DNA of 64,000 nt from Methylobacterium sp. E-045 (GCF_022829685.1 NZ_JAKSYE010000086.1:227772-291771), one strand, 5' to 3'. Positions 19,254 to 28,302 are shown, counted from the first letter of the stretch. A program made the numbers and translations. Notes: generated by a model from the letters alone, not told the origin.

Positions 19254-20384
19254 TCAACGGCGCTTGAAGCGTGCGGGAACGAAGGGAAGCGCCACGACCG
19301 AGACCGGCAGGCGCCGGCCGCGCACCTCCGCGTAGAGGCGGGTGCCGGGCGTCGACAGGGCGGCGGGAACGTAGCCCATGGCGATGGGGGCCTTGAGGCC
19401 GGGGCTGAAGCCGCCGGAGGTGACGCGGCCGATGCTCTCGCCGGCTTCCTCGGCGAAGAGCGCGGCCCCTCCCCGCACCGGGGTCGGCCCCTCGGGCAGC
19501 AGCCCGACGCGCCGTGATGCGGGACCGTCGGTGATCTCCGCCAGGATGCGCGCGGCGCCGGGAAACCCGCCCGCCCGCGCCCCGCCCGTGCGGCGGACCG
19601 GCTGGATCGCCCAGGTCAGGCCGGCCTCCACCGGGCTGGTGGCCGGATCGATATCGGAACCGTGCAGGCACAGGCCCGCTTCCAGGCGCAGGGAATCGCG
19701 GGCGCCGAGGCCCACCGGTTCCACGTCCCCGTCCTGGAGCAAGGCCTCGGCCACCATGTCCGCCGCCTCTTCGGGCAGCGAAATCTCGAACCCGTCCTCT
19801 CCGGTATAGCCCGAGCGGCTGACGATGGCGGCGGCCCCGAGGATGTCGACCACCCGCACGTCGAGGAAGCGCATGGCGGCGGTCTCCGGGGCGAGGCGCG
19901 CCAGGGCCTTCTCCGCCAGCGGCCCCTGGAGGGCGAGGAGCGCGCGGGGCAGCACCGCGATCTCGCACAGGCCGGTGAGATGGGCCCGGAGATAGGCCTC
20001 GTCGGCGAGTTTATTGGCGGCGTTGACGACCAGGATCAGGCTGTCGTCGAGGCGCGCGACCATGAGGTCGTCGAGGATGCCCCCGGTCTCGCCGGTGAGG
20101 AAGCCGTAGCGCTGCCGGCCCGGCGCCAGCCCCGACACGTCGATGGGGAGAAGGGTTTCGAGGGCGCGGGCAAGGTCCGCCATCCCGCCCGGACCCGGCT
20201 TCAGCTGGATCTGGCCCATATGCGACACGTCGAACAGCCCCGCCGCCCTGCGGGTATGGAGATGTTCGGCGATCAGGCCGGCCGGATAGTGCAGCGGAAG
20301 GGCATAGCCCGCGAAGGGCACCATGCGGGCCCCGTGGCGCAGGTGGAGCGCGTGGAGCGGCGTGCTGGAAGCATCGAGCGGCAT
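19254..20384 (-). CDS. gcvT: Aminomethyltransferase, glycine cleavage T protein
   Basis: A 376-residue folate-dependent enzyme that releases ammonia and forms 5,10-methylene-THF from the aminomethyl group on GcvH. Family motifs visible: [31 protein letters not shown] and [11 protein letters not shown]. The start [14 protein letters not shown] at 20384 has GGAAGA upstream; an open extension to 20444 would run into the riboswitch. It is first in gcvT-gcvH-gcvP. Confidence 0.96.
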   Translation of the reverse strand: MPLDASSTPLHALHLRHGARMVPFAGYALPLHYPAGLIAEHLHTRRAAGLFDVSHMGQIQLKPGPGGMADLARALETLLPIDVSGLAPGRQRYGFLTGETGGILDDLMVARLDDSLILVVNAANKLADEAYLRAHLTGLCEIAVLPRALLALQGPLAEKALARLAPETAAMRFLDVRVVDILGAAAIVSRSGYTGEDGFEISLPEEAADMVAEALLQDGDVEPVGLGARDSLRLEAGLCLHGSDIDPATSPVEAGLTWAIQPVRRTGGARAGGFPGAARILAEITDGPASRRVGLLPEGPTPVRGGAALFAEEAGESIGRVTSGGFSPGLKAPIAMGYVPAALSTPGTRLYAEVRGRRLPVSVVALPFVPARFKRR

Positions 20385-20443
20385 CTGGTCTTCCCATGAC
20401 AGAACGCGTCCGGCCGCTCGATCGAGCGATCCGGCTACCCCCA

Positions 20444-20634
20444 TCTGTCACGGTTACCTGAGAGCTTCTCCCGACCCGGCGAGGGCGGGATTTCTCCTTC
20501 GGTGGACGCCCGCTAAGGCGCCTCTCTCCAGATTGTCAAAACGAAGCGGTGATTGTGCCTGAGAGTTTCCGGGGGTGGTTGCTCCGTCGGCGCCATGACC
20601 GGATCAGACCGGCCTGGGCTCTCCCGCTTCGTCA
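20444..20634 (-). promoter_or_regulatory. Tandem glycine riboswitch upstream of gcvT
   Basis: Read on the minus strand, the first aptamer (about 20634 to 20553) has GGGAGAG, GCGCCGACGGAGCAA and ACTCTCAGGCA. The second (about 20531 to 20444) has CTGGAGAGAG, CACCGAAGGAG and CTCTCAGGTAACCGTGACAGA. These are the conserved P1/P3 and core segments of the two aptamers of the glycine riboswitch, joined by a short linker. It ends 60 bases before the gcvT start and normally turns gcv expression on when glycine is abundant. Confidence 0.95.
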
Positions 20635-20769
20635 TTCGCTGACGGGCTGAACGTCTCATGTCGGAAGAAGCGGCGCAAGGCCGCAGGTTTCAAAGACAGG
20701 ATTCTGTGTCTCACCCGGCAGGGGTCGGGTCGGGTGGAACCGCCGGGACTCGCCGGGGATTCGCCTGTC

Positions 20770-21531
20770 ATGGCCATCGCATCCGGGCACGACCTCGCCG
20801 GCCCCCGCCCCCGGCAGACCAAGCGCTCCCCCGACCTCGCCGACGCGAGCCTCAGCGACAAGGCGCTGGAGATCCACCGCCGGCTCTGCCCGGTCTACGG
20901 CTGCCCGATTCCCTATTTCCACAGCCTCGACCCCTTGAGCGAGCTCGTCTCCTCGCTGCTCTCCCATCGCACCCGGAACGCCGAGTCCGGCCGCGCCTTC
21001 AAGGCGCTGCGGGCGCGGTACCCGGACTGGGCCGACGTCGCGGCGGCGCCGGTGGAGGCGATCGAGGCGACGATCTCCGGCGTCACCTGGCCGGAACTGA
21101 AGGCGCCCCGCATCCGCGCCGTCCTGGCGGCGGTGGCCGAGCGTCACGGCGCCCTCTCCCTCGATTTCCTGAAGGAGATGGAGGTCGATGCGGCCCGCGC
21201 CTGGCTCGAGGCGATCCCCGGCGTGGGCCCGAAGACCAGCGCGGCGGTGCTCTCGTTCAGCCTGCTGCGGATGCCGGCCCTGCCGGTGGACAGCCACCAT
21301 CACCGGGTGGCCCAGCGCACCGGCCTCATCGGCCCGAAGGTCGATGTCGGTCCCTCGCACCCGATCCTGCGAGCCCAGCTGCCGGCGGAGTGGAGCGCCC
21401 AGGATCTCTACGACAACCACGAGATCCTGATGCTCCACGGCCAGGCCGTCTGCCACCACCGCAATCCGACCTGCGGGACCTGCGTGTTGCTGGACATCTG
21501 CCCGACCGGGCAGGCGCGGGAGCGGGGTTAG
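20770..21531 (+). CDS. Endonuclease III-like HhH-GPD DNA glycosylase
   Basis: A 253-residue base-excision enzyme. The helix-hairpin-helix reads IPGVGPKTSAAVL, with the catalytic-position Lys retained, and the catalytic Asp is in PVDSHHHRV. A C-terminal 4Fe-4S cluster motif C-x6-C-x2-C-x5-C lies in VCHHRNPTCGTCVLLDICP. It is divergent enough from standard Nth that substrate preference is open. The ATG at 20770 was chosen; a GTG at 20734 is an alternative. Its last 206 bases overlap, antisense, the extended toxin reading frame. Confidence 0.88.
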   Translation: MAIASGHDLAGPRPRQTKRSPDLADASLSDKALEIHRRLCPVYGCPIPYFHSLDPLSELVSSLLSHRTRNAESGRAFKALRARYPDWADVAAAPVEAIEATISGVTWPELKAPRIRAVLAAVAERHGALSLDFLKEMEVDAARAWLEAIPGVGPKTSAAVLSFSLLRMPALPVDSHHHRVAQRTGLIGPKVDVGPSHPILRAQLPAEWSAQDLYDNHEILMLHGQAVCHHRNPTCGTCVLLDICPTGQARERG

Positions 21532-21847
21532 GCGGAAGCAGCGATGCCCCCGCGCGGCGGCTTGACCGCTTGGCGGCTCCGTACACCGCGCTTCGCTCCC
21601 GCTTTCCGACCGCCACCACCGTTACAGTGATGCTGGTGTCGTCGACACGATAGACGAGCCGATAGCCCGCCGACCTGAGCTTGATCTTGTAGCAGTCCTT
21701 CAGGTCGGCATCGCGGAGCTTGTCCGCTTCGACCCTCGGGTTCAGCAGACGCTCCGCCAGCTTCTTCTTGAACTGGACCTGAAGCGTCTCGCCGAGCTTC
21801 TGCCATTCCTTGAGCGCGGACGGCAGAAATTGGAGCTCAAAGGGCAT
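21326..21847 (-). CDS. RelE-family toxin with abnormal C-terminal extension
   Basis: Residues 1-94 are a normal RelE/ParE-fold toxin: LPSALKEWQKLGETLQVQF, KDCYKIKLRSAGYRLVYRVD and VVAVGKRERSAVY. Family members end here (about base 21566), but the frame continues for about 79 Arg/Gly/Pro-rich residues that are antisense to the glycosylase gene. A stop exists at 21528 in the adjacent frame (ending GGIAASA), so a one-base indel or stop loss is likely. The start overlaps the antitoxin gene by 11 bases. Whether it is active as an mRNA interferase is unclear. Confidence 0.8.
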   Translation of the reverse strand: MPFELQFLPSALKEWQKLGETLQVQFKKKLAERLLNPRVEADKLRDADLKDCYKIKLRSAGYRLVYRVDDTSITVTVVAVGKRERSAVYGAAKRSSRRAGASLLPPNPAPAPARSGRCPATRRSRRSDCGGGRRPGRGASGSRGCRRDPGRSTPPAAGLAGSGARDRHRPSGR

Positions 21848-22094
21848 CCAGAGTGACCCGAACGGGCACTTCCCCGGCGCGCGCTTTCACGATCGTCGCC
21901 AGCACGTCGTCGTCGATGGCGTCCATCATGGCCTCGAAGGTCTCCGGCGGGACCATGTAGCCCATGACGCGGTTGTGATTCAGGATCGCCACCGGTGCTC
22001 CGTCGGCGCGGTTCATCACCGATGTCGGACTCTTCTTCAATTCCGACACACTGACCGCCACATCGGCCATGACACTCTGCAGTTGAGCGTCCAT
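21837..22094 (-). CDS. Phd/YefM (StbD-like) antitoxin
   Basis: An 85-residue antitoxin: VSVSELKKSPTSVMNRADG and APVAILNHNRVMGYMVPPE are the Phd-fold dimer and DNA-binding region, followed by a toxin-wrapping acidic tail (DAIDDDVLATIVKARAG). It precedes and overlaps the RelE-type toxin gene, the normal order in which the antitoxin also represses the operon. GAGGTG lies before the ATG. Upstream DNA (22140-22200) is AT-rich for this genome and probably holds the promoter. Confidence 0.9.
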   Translation of the reverse strand: MDAQLQSVMADVAVSVSELKKSPTSVMNRADGAPVAILNHNRVMGYMVPPETFEAMMDAIDDDVLATIVKARAGEVPVRVTLDAL

Positions 22095-22313
22095 TCACCA
22101 CCTCACTGCCTGCCGCCTCCCTGGAACGGCCGAGGCGATCGGACTTCGATACCAAATTTCGTACGCGAATTCGATTGTTTTGGTGTCCGGCACGACCTGT
22201 GCCGCCGATCCGTGCACCTTGACCGCCTTTGGTGAGGCGTTCAGAACGCAAGCGCCGATGCCCAAACCAAGCGCCGGCGTCTCCCTCGCCATCACGCACA
22301 GGAACCACGCGCG

Positions 22314-23384
22314 ATGACCGCGTTCACAGAGCTCGTGTTCTCGGGCGTCCAGCCCACGGGCAACCTGCATCTCGGCAATTACCTGGGCGCCATCAAGCGC
22401 TTCGTGGAGATGCAGGAGCGCGACGCGCAGTGCCTCTACTGCGTCGTCGACATGCACGCGATCACCCTGTGGCAGGACCCGGCCGCGCTGAAGGGACAGA
22501 TCCGCGAGGTCACGGCCGCCTTCCTCGCCGCCGGCATCGACCCGAAGCGCAGCATCGTCTTCAACCAGAGCCAGGTGCCGGCCCATGCCGAACTCGCCTG
22601 GATCTTCAACTGCGTCGCCCGCCTCGGCTGGCTCAACCGCATGACCCAGTTCAAGGACAAGGCCGGCAAGGACCGCGAGAACGCGAGCGTCGGGCTCTAT
22701 GCCTATCCGGTGCTGATGGCCGCCGACATCCTGGCCTACCGCGCCACCCACGTGCCGGTGGGCGAGGACCAGAAGCAGCATCTCGAACTGACCCGCGACA
22801 TCGCCCAGAAGTTCAACAACGATTTTTCGGACTCCATCGCGGCCCATGGGCACGATGCGGGCGAAGGGTTCTTCCCGATCACCGAGCCGCTGATCGGCGG
22901 CCCGGCCGCCCGCGTCATGTCCCTGCGGGACGGGACCAAGAAGATGTCGAAGTCGGATCCGTCCGACAATTCGCGCATCAACCTCACCGACGAGGCCGAT
23001 GCCATCGCCGCCAAGGTGCGCAAGGCCAAGACCGATCCGGAGCCCCTGCCCTCCGAGACGGCGGGCCTCGCCGGTCGCCCCGAAGCCGACAATCTCGTGG
23101 GCATCTTCGCAGCCCTGAAGGGAATCACGCGCGACGACGTGCTCGCCGATTTCGGCGGCGCGCAGTTCTCGGCCTTCAAGGGCGCGCTGGTGGAACTTGC
23201 CGTGGAGACCCTGGCACCGATCGCCTCCGAGATGAAGCGCCTCGTGGCCGATAGCGACTACATCGATTCGGTCCTCGCCGACGGCTCCGAGCGCGCCGAA
23301 GCCATCGCGGCGCCCACCCTCGACGCGGTCAAGGACATCGTCGGCTTCGTTCGGCGCGGGCCGCGCCTCACGACGGTGCGGTGA
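22314..23384 (+). CDS. trpS: Tryptophanyl-tRNA synthetase
   Basis: A 356-residue class I aminoacyl-tRNA synthetase. The HIGH-type motif appears as HLGN in [16 protein letters not shown], and the KMSKS loop as [10 protein letters not shown]. Length and order match bacterial TrpRS. The stop overlaps the start of the haloacid dehalogenase gene (ATGA), so the two are co-translated. The 219 bases upstream separate it from the divergent antitoxin gene. Confidence 0.98.
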   Translation: MTAFTELVFSGVQPTGNLHLGNYLGAIKRFVEMQERDAQCLYCVVDMHAITLWQDPAALKGQIREVTAAFLAAGIDPKRSIVFNQSQVPAHAELAWIFNCVARLGWLNRMTQFKDKAGKDRENASVGLYAYPVLMAADILAYRATHVPVGEDQKQHLELTRDIAQKFNNDFSDSIAAHGHDAGEGFFPITEPLIGGPAARVMSLRDGTKKMSKSDPSDNSRINLTDEADAIAAKVRKAKTDPEPLPSETAGLAGRPEADNLVGIFAALKGITRDDVLADFGGAQFSAFKGALVELAVETLAPIASEMKRLVADSDYIDSVLADGSERAEAIAAPTLDAVKDIVGFVRRGPRLTTVR

Positions 23385-24082
23385 TGATCCAGGCGCTGGT
23401 CTTCGACGTCTTCGGGACGCTCGTTGACTGGCGCTCCGGGCTCGCGCGGGAGGCCGCGCGCCTGCTCGCGCCCTACGCGCCGGCGCTCGATGCCGGCGCC
23501 TTCGCGGATGCCTGGCGCGGCTGCTACGGGCTGTCGCTGGAGCCCGTGCGCTCAGGCGCGCGCGCCTACGTCGATCTCGACACAATCCAGGCCGAGTCAC
23601 TCCCCGACGTGCTGGTGCAGTTCGGCATCGTGGGCGTGCCCGAGGACGTGCGGCGCGAGCTGGTCCAGGCGTGGCACCGGCTCGACGCCTGGCCCGAAGT
23701 GCCGGAAGGCATGCGCCGACTGCGCGAGCGCCACCTCCTGGCGCCCAATTCGAACGGCCATGTCCGGTTGATGGTGGACCTCGCCCGGCGTAACGGCTTG
23801 ATCTTCGACGCGATCCTGGGCGGCGGCTATTCGCGCGACTTTAAGCCGAAGCCGGCGCTCTACCGCGACGCGGTGGCGGCCTTCGGCTTCGCCCCGGCGG
23901 AGACCCTGATGGTCGCCGCCCATTCGAACGATCTCGCGGCTGCGGCGAGCCATGGCCTGTCCACCGCCCATATCGCCCGGCCGCACGAGCACGGGCCGGC
24001 CGGCGGCGAGACCGCGCCCAGCGTCCCGGTCACCTACGCGGCCCGGAACCTTATGGATCTGGCCGATCAGCTCGGCTGCTGA
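23384..24082 (+). CDS. Haloacid dehalogenase type II (HAD superfamily)
   Basis: A 232-residue HAD hydrolase resembling L-2-haloacid dehalogenases. The nucleophile Asp8 is in [11 protein letters not shown], the Ser/Asn motif in LAPNSNGH, the Lys in FKPKPALY and the acidic loop in [10 protein letters not shown]. In that loop Asn precedes Asp (SNDLA), as in dehalogenases. It starts within the trpS stop. Chlorinated-acid activity is inference; many such genes have unknown substrates. Confidence 0.87.
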   Translation: MIQALVFDVFGTLVDWRSGLAREAARLLAPYAPALDAGAFADAWRGCYGLSLEPVRSGARAYVDLDTIQAESLPDVLVQFGIVGVPEDVRRELVQAWHRLDAWPEVPEGMRRLRERHLLAPNSNGHVRLMVDLARRNGLIFDAILGGGYSRDFKPKPALYRDAVAAFGFAPAETLMVAAHSNDLAAAASHGLSTAHIARPHEHGPAGGETAPSVPVTYAARNLMDLADQLGC

Positions 24083-24110
24083 TGGTATGACAAAAGGGAG
24101 GGAACGCACG

Positions 24111-24893
24111 ATGGCCGATTGGAACCCCGCCCTCTACACCCGCTTCGAGGACGAGCGCACCCGTCCGGCGGCCGAGCTCTTGGCCCGCGTGCCCCTCGAA
24201 GCCCCGCGCCTCGTCTACGATCTCGGCTGCGGCCCCGGCAATTCCACCGCGCTCATCGCGGCGCGGTTCCCCGACGCCGAGGTGATCGGCCTCGACACCT
24301 CGCCGGCCATGCTGGAGAGCGCGCGGCACCGCCTGCCCCGCCTCGCCTTCGCGCAGGCCGACGCCGCGACCTGGATTCCCGAGCGCGCTCCGGACCTGAT
24401 CTACGCCAACGCCGTGCTGCAATGGCTGCCCGACCATCCGGTGCTCCTGCCCCGGCTCCTCGGCCTCCTGGCACCCGGCGGCGTGCTCGCCGTGCAGATG
24501 CCCGACAACCTCGCGGAACCTTCGCATCGTCTGATGCGCGAGGTGGCGGGTGCCGGTCCCTGGGCGGAAGCCATCGGCGACCCGGCCGTGGCGGGGCGGC
24601 TCGGGCGGATGCTGGAACCGGCCGGTTATTACGACCTGCTGGCGCCCCTCGCGGCGGAGATCGACGTCTGGCGCACCGCCTACCACCACCCGATGGCGGA
24701 TGCGGCCGCCATCGTCGACTGGGTCAGCGCCACGGGCTTGCGGCCGTTCCTCGATCCGCTGGACCCGGACCAGAGAACCGGGTTCCTGGCCGCCTACGCG
24801 GCCGCCATCGAGGCCGGCTATCCGCCCCGCAGCGACGGGCGGCGCCTCCTCGCCTTCCCGAGGGTCTTCATCGTCGCGCGCAAGGGGGCCTGA
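24111..24893 (+). CDS. tam: Trans-aconitate 2-methyltransferase-like SAM methyltransferase
   Basis: A 260-residue SAM-dependent methyltransferase. The opening [20 protein letters not shown] and the SAM loop [11 protein letters not shown] are close to Tam, and the C-terminal [18 protein letters not shown] is also typical. Tam methylates trans-aconitate, an inhibitor of aconitase formed spontaneously. GGGAGGGAAC gives a strong ribosome site before the ATG at 24111. It follows the dehalogenase by 28 bases and is convergent with the ThDP enzyme. Confidence 0.92.
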   Translation: MADWNPALYTRFEDERTRPAAELLARVPLEAPRLVYDLGCGPGNSTALIAARFPDAEVIGLDTSPAMLESARHRLPRLAFAQADAATWIPERAPDLIYANAVLQWLPDHPVLLPRLLGLLAPGGVLAVQMPDNLAEPSHRLMREVAGAGPWAEAIGDPAVAGRLGRMLEPAGYYDLLAPLAAEIDVWRTAYHHPMADAAAIVDWVSATGLRPFLDPLDPDQRTGFLAAYAAAIEAGYPPRSDGRRLLAFPRVFIVARKGA

Positions 24894-24920
24894 CGGACCG
24901 CCCGGCGCTCGCGGTGCCGG

Positions 24921-26609
24921 TCAGCTCGCCCGCACCACCACCTCCACGAGGTTGGTGCCCCCCGAGCGGATCCCGGCCTCGATCGCCGGGGCGATGTCGG
25001 CGGCCCGGGTCACCCGCCGCGACGGCACCCCCATGGAGGTGGCGAGCGCCGGAAAGTCGATGCGCGGTTCGGTGAGGTCCATGGCGATGAAGCGGTTGGC
25101 CCGCACCGAGGCATAGTGCGACTGCCCCTTCATGAAGGTCTTCAGGATGTTGTACTCGGCGTTGTTGATCACCACGAAGGTGACCGGCAGCTTCTCGTGC
25201 GCCGCCGTCCAGAGCGCCTGGGGCGAGTACATCGCGGCCCCGTCGCCCACGACGCAGACCACGGGCGCCCGGTCGATGCCGAGCGAGAAGCCCACCGCCG
25301 CCGGCATGCCCCAGCCGAGCACGCCGCCGCGCATCGCCGCGTATTGGTGGACGGCGTCACTGTTCAGGAAGGTCCGCAGGTGGGTGAGCGTCGCGGGCGC
25401 CTCGTCGATGATCGTGATCTGCGCCCCCACCGCCCGGGCCACCTCGCGGGCGGCCACCAGCGGCGCGATCACCGGATCCTCGAAGGCGGCGTCGGCCGCG
25501 TCGGCCAGCGTCGCCCGCCGCTCGTCCCGGGCCGTCTCCGCCTGCGCGCGCAGCACCGCGTAGGCGGCGGCGCGGTCGGCCACGCGCGGGGCCAGGAGCG
25601 GCAGCAGCGCGTTCAGGGAAGCCTGGATGTCGCCCACCGTCGACAGGCTGGTGGCGTAGGTGCGCCCAAGATCGCGGACATCCGCCGAGAGCTGGAACAC
25701 CTGCGTTCCCGGCGGCACCGCGGAGACCTCCGAGTACAGAATGGTGATCAGCGACTTGCCGCCCAACGCGAAGACCGCGTCGTAGCGCCCCAAAATGTCG
25801 GCGATGGCGTCGGCCCGGGTCGGCAGGTTGCCGGCCCAGAGCGGGTGGGCGGTGGGGAACGGAATGTGGGCCGGCCAGGACGAGCCGTAGACCGGCGCCG
25901 ACAGCAGGTCGGCCAGGGCCACCACCTCGGCGGAGGCGTCCGAGGCGTCGATCTCGTCGCCGGCGATCAGCGCCAGGCGGCCCGGCGCGATGCCGGCGAG
26001 CAGGCTCGCGAGCCGGTCGAGGGAGCCTGCCACCGCCCGCTGGTCGATGGTCGAGGTCTCGCCCGCCGGGGTCGTGGTCATCGCCTCCATCACGTCCATC
26101 GGCAGGGACAGGAAGACCGGACCGGACGGGGCCGCTCCGCAATCGTGGAAGGCGCGGCGCAGGAGCACCGGGATCTGGTCCGGGCTGGTGACCTCGCGCG
26201 CCCATTTCATCACCGGATCGGCGATGGCCACGAGGTCGCCCATCAGCAGAGGGTCGGAGAGGGCGTGGCGCAGGTCCTGCTGTCCGGCGGTGACCACCAG
26301 CGGCGTGCCGCTGACCTGCGCGTTCCACAGCGCGCCCATGCCGTGGCCGAGGCCGCCGGCGGTGTGCAGGTTGAGGAAGGCGGGCCGGCGCGCCCCTTGC
26401 GCGTAGCCGTCGGCCATCGCCACCGCGGTCGCCTCCTGCAGGGCGAGGATGTAGCCGATGTCCTGCGCCTCGGTGAGCGCGTCGATCAGCGGCAATTCGG
26501 TGGTGCCGGGATTGCCGAAGATGTAGCGCACGCCCTCCGAGCGCAGCACGTCCAGCAGCAGCTCGGCGCCCCTGCGGCTCCCGGCGGCGTCCACGGTCTC
26601 GATCGGCAT
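24921..26609 (-). CDS. ThDP-dependent decarboxylase, benzoylformate decarboxylase-like
   Basis: A 562-residue thiamine diphosphate enzyme: Pyr domain with the catalytic Glu in LQEATAVA (residue 59), central domain, and PP domain with the Mg/ThDP motif GDGAAMYSP...NN. Overall pattern is closest to benzoylformate decarboxylase (GNPGTTELP, LHTAGG). The Ser used by the studied enzyme for substrate binding is Thr here (about residue 36), and the second active-site His region is replaced by GGKSLITILYSE. The substrate may therefore differ; an acetolactate-synthase-like or oxalyl-CoA-like role is less likely. It has no obvious operon partners. Confidence 0.8.
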   Translation of the reverse strand: MPIETVDAAGSRRGAELLLDVLRSEGVRYIFGNPGTTELPLIDALTEAQDIGYILALQEATAVAMADGYAQGARRPAFLNLHTAGGLGHGMGALWNAQVSGTPLVVTAGQQDLRHALSDPLLMGDLVAIADPVMKWAREVTSPDQIPVLLRRAFHDCGAAPSGPVFLSLPMDVMEAMTTTPAGETSTIDQRAVAGSLDRLASLLAGIAPGRLALIAGDEIDASDASAEVVALADLLSAPVYGSSWPAHIPFPTAHPLWAGNLPTRADAIADILGRYDAVFALGGKSLITILYSEVSAVPPGTQVFQLSADVRDLGRTYATSLSTVGDIQASLNALLPLLAPRVADRAAAYAVLRAQAETARDERRATLADAADAAFEDPVIAPLVAAREVARAVGAQITIIDEAPATLTHLRTFLNSDAVHQYAAMRGGVLGWGMPAAVGFSLGIDRAPVVCVVGDGAAMYSPQALWTAAHEKLPVTFVVINNAEYNILKTFMKGQSHYASVRANRFIAMDLTEPRIDFPALATSMGVPSRRVTRAADIAPAIEAGIRSGGTNLVEVVVRAS

Positions 26610-26667
26610 GCGCAGGCCCTCCTCCGCCCCCCGGCGGAATCACGGCGAAGCTAGACCATGGGCACGC

Positions 26668-26736
26668 GGCCCCGAAGACCCGCGGCCCCGAAGACCCGCG
26701 GCCTCGTCCCGGGCAACGAATCCGGGACGAGGCCGC
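26668..26736. repeat. Tandem 16-mer and 15-bp inverted repeat
   Basis: GGCCCCGAAGACCCGC occurs twice in tandem at 26668-26699. It runs into a perfect inverted repeat with arms 26698-26712 (GCGGCCTCGTCCCGG) and 26722-26736, and a 9-base loop. It lies just past the flavin-type oxidase stop, so the hairpin may form its transcript end, although no T-run follows. Confidence 0.75.
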
Positions 26737-26743
26737 GGCGCCC

Positions 26744-27397
26744 TCAGCTCTCGCCGCGCGCCACCCGTTCCTCGTATTCCGGCAGGGCGAGCCGGCCTTC
26801 CTTCTCGACCCGTGCCTTGTCCTCGTCCGAGATCACGTCGCCGACCATGTCGAGGCGCTTCCACAGGGCCAGCGGCGTCTCCTTGTCCGGCTGCGGCACG
26901 TATCGGTTCTGCGAAACCTTCTGGTACTTGTGGATGTAGCGCGGGCAGTTGACCCAGGCTTTCGTCACCTCGATCTTCACCAAGTACTTGGCCTCGGTGT
27001 ACTCGGCCATCAGCGGATCGTCGCGCAGCATCCGGGCGTGTCCCTGGACGCGGACCCGGTGCGGGGTCTCGAAATCGATGAACAGCAGCCCGACCTTGGA
27101 CTGACCCTCGATGTTGCCCATCGAGTACCACATGCCGTTGCCGTCGAGCCCCGGAAAGACCAGCGTGTTGGCGTCCAGCACCTTCACGAAGCCGGTCGCT
27201 CCGCCCTTGTAGGAGACGGTGGGCATGCCGTCGGGATCGACGGTGGACAGGAAGAACATGTCCCGGCTGCCGATGAAGGCCGCCTCGTCGGGACCGATCT
27301 GGTCATGGACCCAGCCGGTATCGAGACGCTCGGCGAGCTTGACGGTGTTGTATTCTTCCTGAAGCGCGCGATGCTCGTCGTAATAGAGCGATGCCAT
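26744..27397 (-). CDS. Pyridoxamine 5'-phosphate oxidase-family (FMN-binding split-barrel) protein
   Basis: A 217-residue split-barrel flavoprotein: FIGSRDMFFLSTVDPDGMP, SYKGGATGFVKV and the pattern NWPRYIHKY-like NCPRYIHKYQ fit the PNPOx-like group of general-stress or F420/FMN-binding oxidases. It lacks the full PLP-forming signature of PdxH, so a role in B6 metabolism is doubtful. GGAGGACATGC before the ATG at 27397 decides the start; the frame is open for another 188 codons upstream but that part is antisense to the HigB gene. Confidence 0.87.
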   Translation of the reverse strand: MASLYYDEHRALQEEYNTVKLAERLDTGWVHDQIGPDEAAFIGSRDMFFLSTVDPDGMPTVSYKGGATGFVKVLDANTLVFPGLDGNGMWYSMGNIEGQSKVGLLFIDFETPHRVRVQGHARMLRDDPLMAEYTEAKYLVKIEVTKAWVNCPRYIHKYQKVSQNRYVPQPDKETPLALWKRLDMVGDVISDEDKARVEKEGRLALPEYEERVARGES

Positions 27398-27545
27398 GCA
27401 TGTCCTCCAACCTTCGGCCGCTCTCAGATGGGCGACCGTTGCCGGCATGATCGCCGGGTTTTCTTGAGAGTACAACGGGGGCCCGTCTCTCCCCTCCGCG
27501 TTCCGAACCATCGACCGTCGGTCCGGCTCCCGCGTTGGAAGATAG

Positions 27546-27583
27546 CATGCGTCATTGACGTATGATTGCCGTTGGGATAGACA
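27546..27583 (+). promoter_or_regulatory. Promoter and palindromic operator of the HigBA-type module
   Basis: A -35 TTGACG (27555-27560) and a -10 TAGACA (27578-27583) are 17 bases apart. The palindrome CATGCGTCA-T-TGACGTATG (27546-27564, one mismatch) covers the -35 box, as expected for an autorepressed toxin-antitoxin operon. Transcription would start almost at the toxin ATG (27590). Confidence 0.6.
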
Positions 27584-27589
27584 ATCGGC

Positions 27590-27946
27590 ATGCCCTCGCC
27601 CTTGCATACGGTCGCGGGAACTTCCGAGTTCGTCAGGGATGCGGATGCCGAGCGCATGCCGGCCGCGACTCGGACGGCGCTCAAGGGCATGCTCGCCGCG
27701 AACCCGGAGGCCGGTGATCTCATCGTCGGCTCGGGCGGTATCCGCAAGGTGCGGGTTGCTGGCCGAAGCAAGGGCAAGAGCGGCGGTTATCGCGTGCTCG
27801 CCGCTTATGTCGGACCCGATGCGCCGGTCTACCTCCTGGCGGTTCTCAGCAAGGGGGACCGAGAGAATTTTTCGCCGGCGGAGGTCCAGCAACTGGCTCG
27901 GCTCACGGCCTCCATCAAGGCGCATTGGCGGAAGCGTCGGACGTGA
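27590..27946 (+). CDS. HigB2/RelE-like toxin
   Basis: A 118-residue toxin of the Gp49/HigB-2 type: ANPEAGDLIVGSGGIRKVRV, KGKSGGYRVLAAY, VYLLAVLSKGDRENFSPAE and LTASIKAH are the full family pattern, which predicts a ribosome-dependent mRNA endonuclease. It starts at ATG 27590, where similarity begins, with almost no 5' leader after the predicted promoter. The antitoxin follows 56 bases later. Confidence 0.9.
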   Translation: MPSPLHTVAGTSEFVRDADAERMPAATRTALKGMLAANPEAGDLIVGSGGIRKVRVAGRSKGKSGGYRVLAAYVGPDAPVYLLAVLSKGDRENFSPAEVQQLARLTASIKAHWRKRRT

Positions 27947-28002
27947 CGCACCGTCATCCATACGGCAAAGGGCATCGCCCCCTCACAGGAGCAAGGTCGA
28001 TC

Positions 28003-28302
28003 ATGGGCAGGGACATTTTCGAGCGGACCGTTTCGGCTCTGCGTGAGGCCGAGGATCATGCCCAGGGAGGGATGCCGGCCGGCCTCATCGTTCACGTCCC
28101 CGAGACGGTCGATGTCGCCGGGATCCGCAGGCGGACCGGCAAGGCACAGCCGGCCTTCGCCGCGAGCATCGGCGTGCCCGTCGCGACGCTCCGGCAATGG
28201 GAGCACCAGCGGCGCCAGCCCCAGGGGCCGGCACGCGTACTCCTGGCTCTCCTCGACAAGAATCCGCGCCTCGTCGAGGAGACGCTGGGACATGTGCCGT
28301 GA
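28003..28302 (+). CDS. HigA2-like XRE-family antitoxin
   Basis: A 99-residue antitoxin with a C-terminal helix-turn-helix (TGKAQPAFAASIGVPVATLR, then QWEHQRRQPQGPARVLLALL), typical of HigA-2/NadS-type partners that follow their toxin gene. GGAGCAAGG before the ATG at 28003 fixes the start; the frame is open upstream to 27925 within the toxin gene. It likely binds the palindrome at 27546-27564. Confidence 0.9.
   Translation: MGRDIFERTVSALREAEDHAQGGMPAGLIVHVPETVDVAGIRRRTGKAQPAFAASIGVPVATLRQWEHQRRQPQGPARVLLALLDKNPRLVEETLGHVP

Noticed and set aside
23952..24110. Earlier start for the Tam-like methyltransferase
   Set aside because: The upstream part overlaps the dehalogenase gene and has no similarity; GGGAGGGAAC before ATG 24111 is convincing.
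27398..27961. Upstream extension of the flavin-type oxidase frame
   Set aside because: A strong ribosome site and family start are at 27397; the extension is antisense to the HigB-like toxin.
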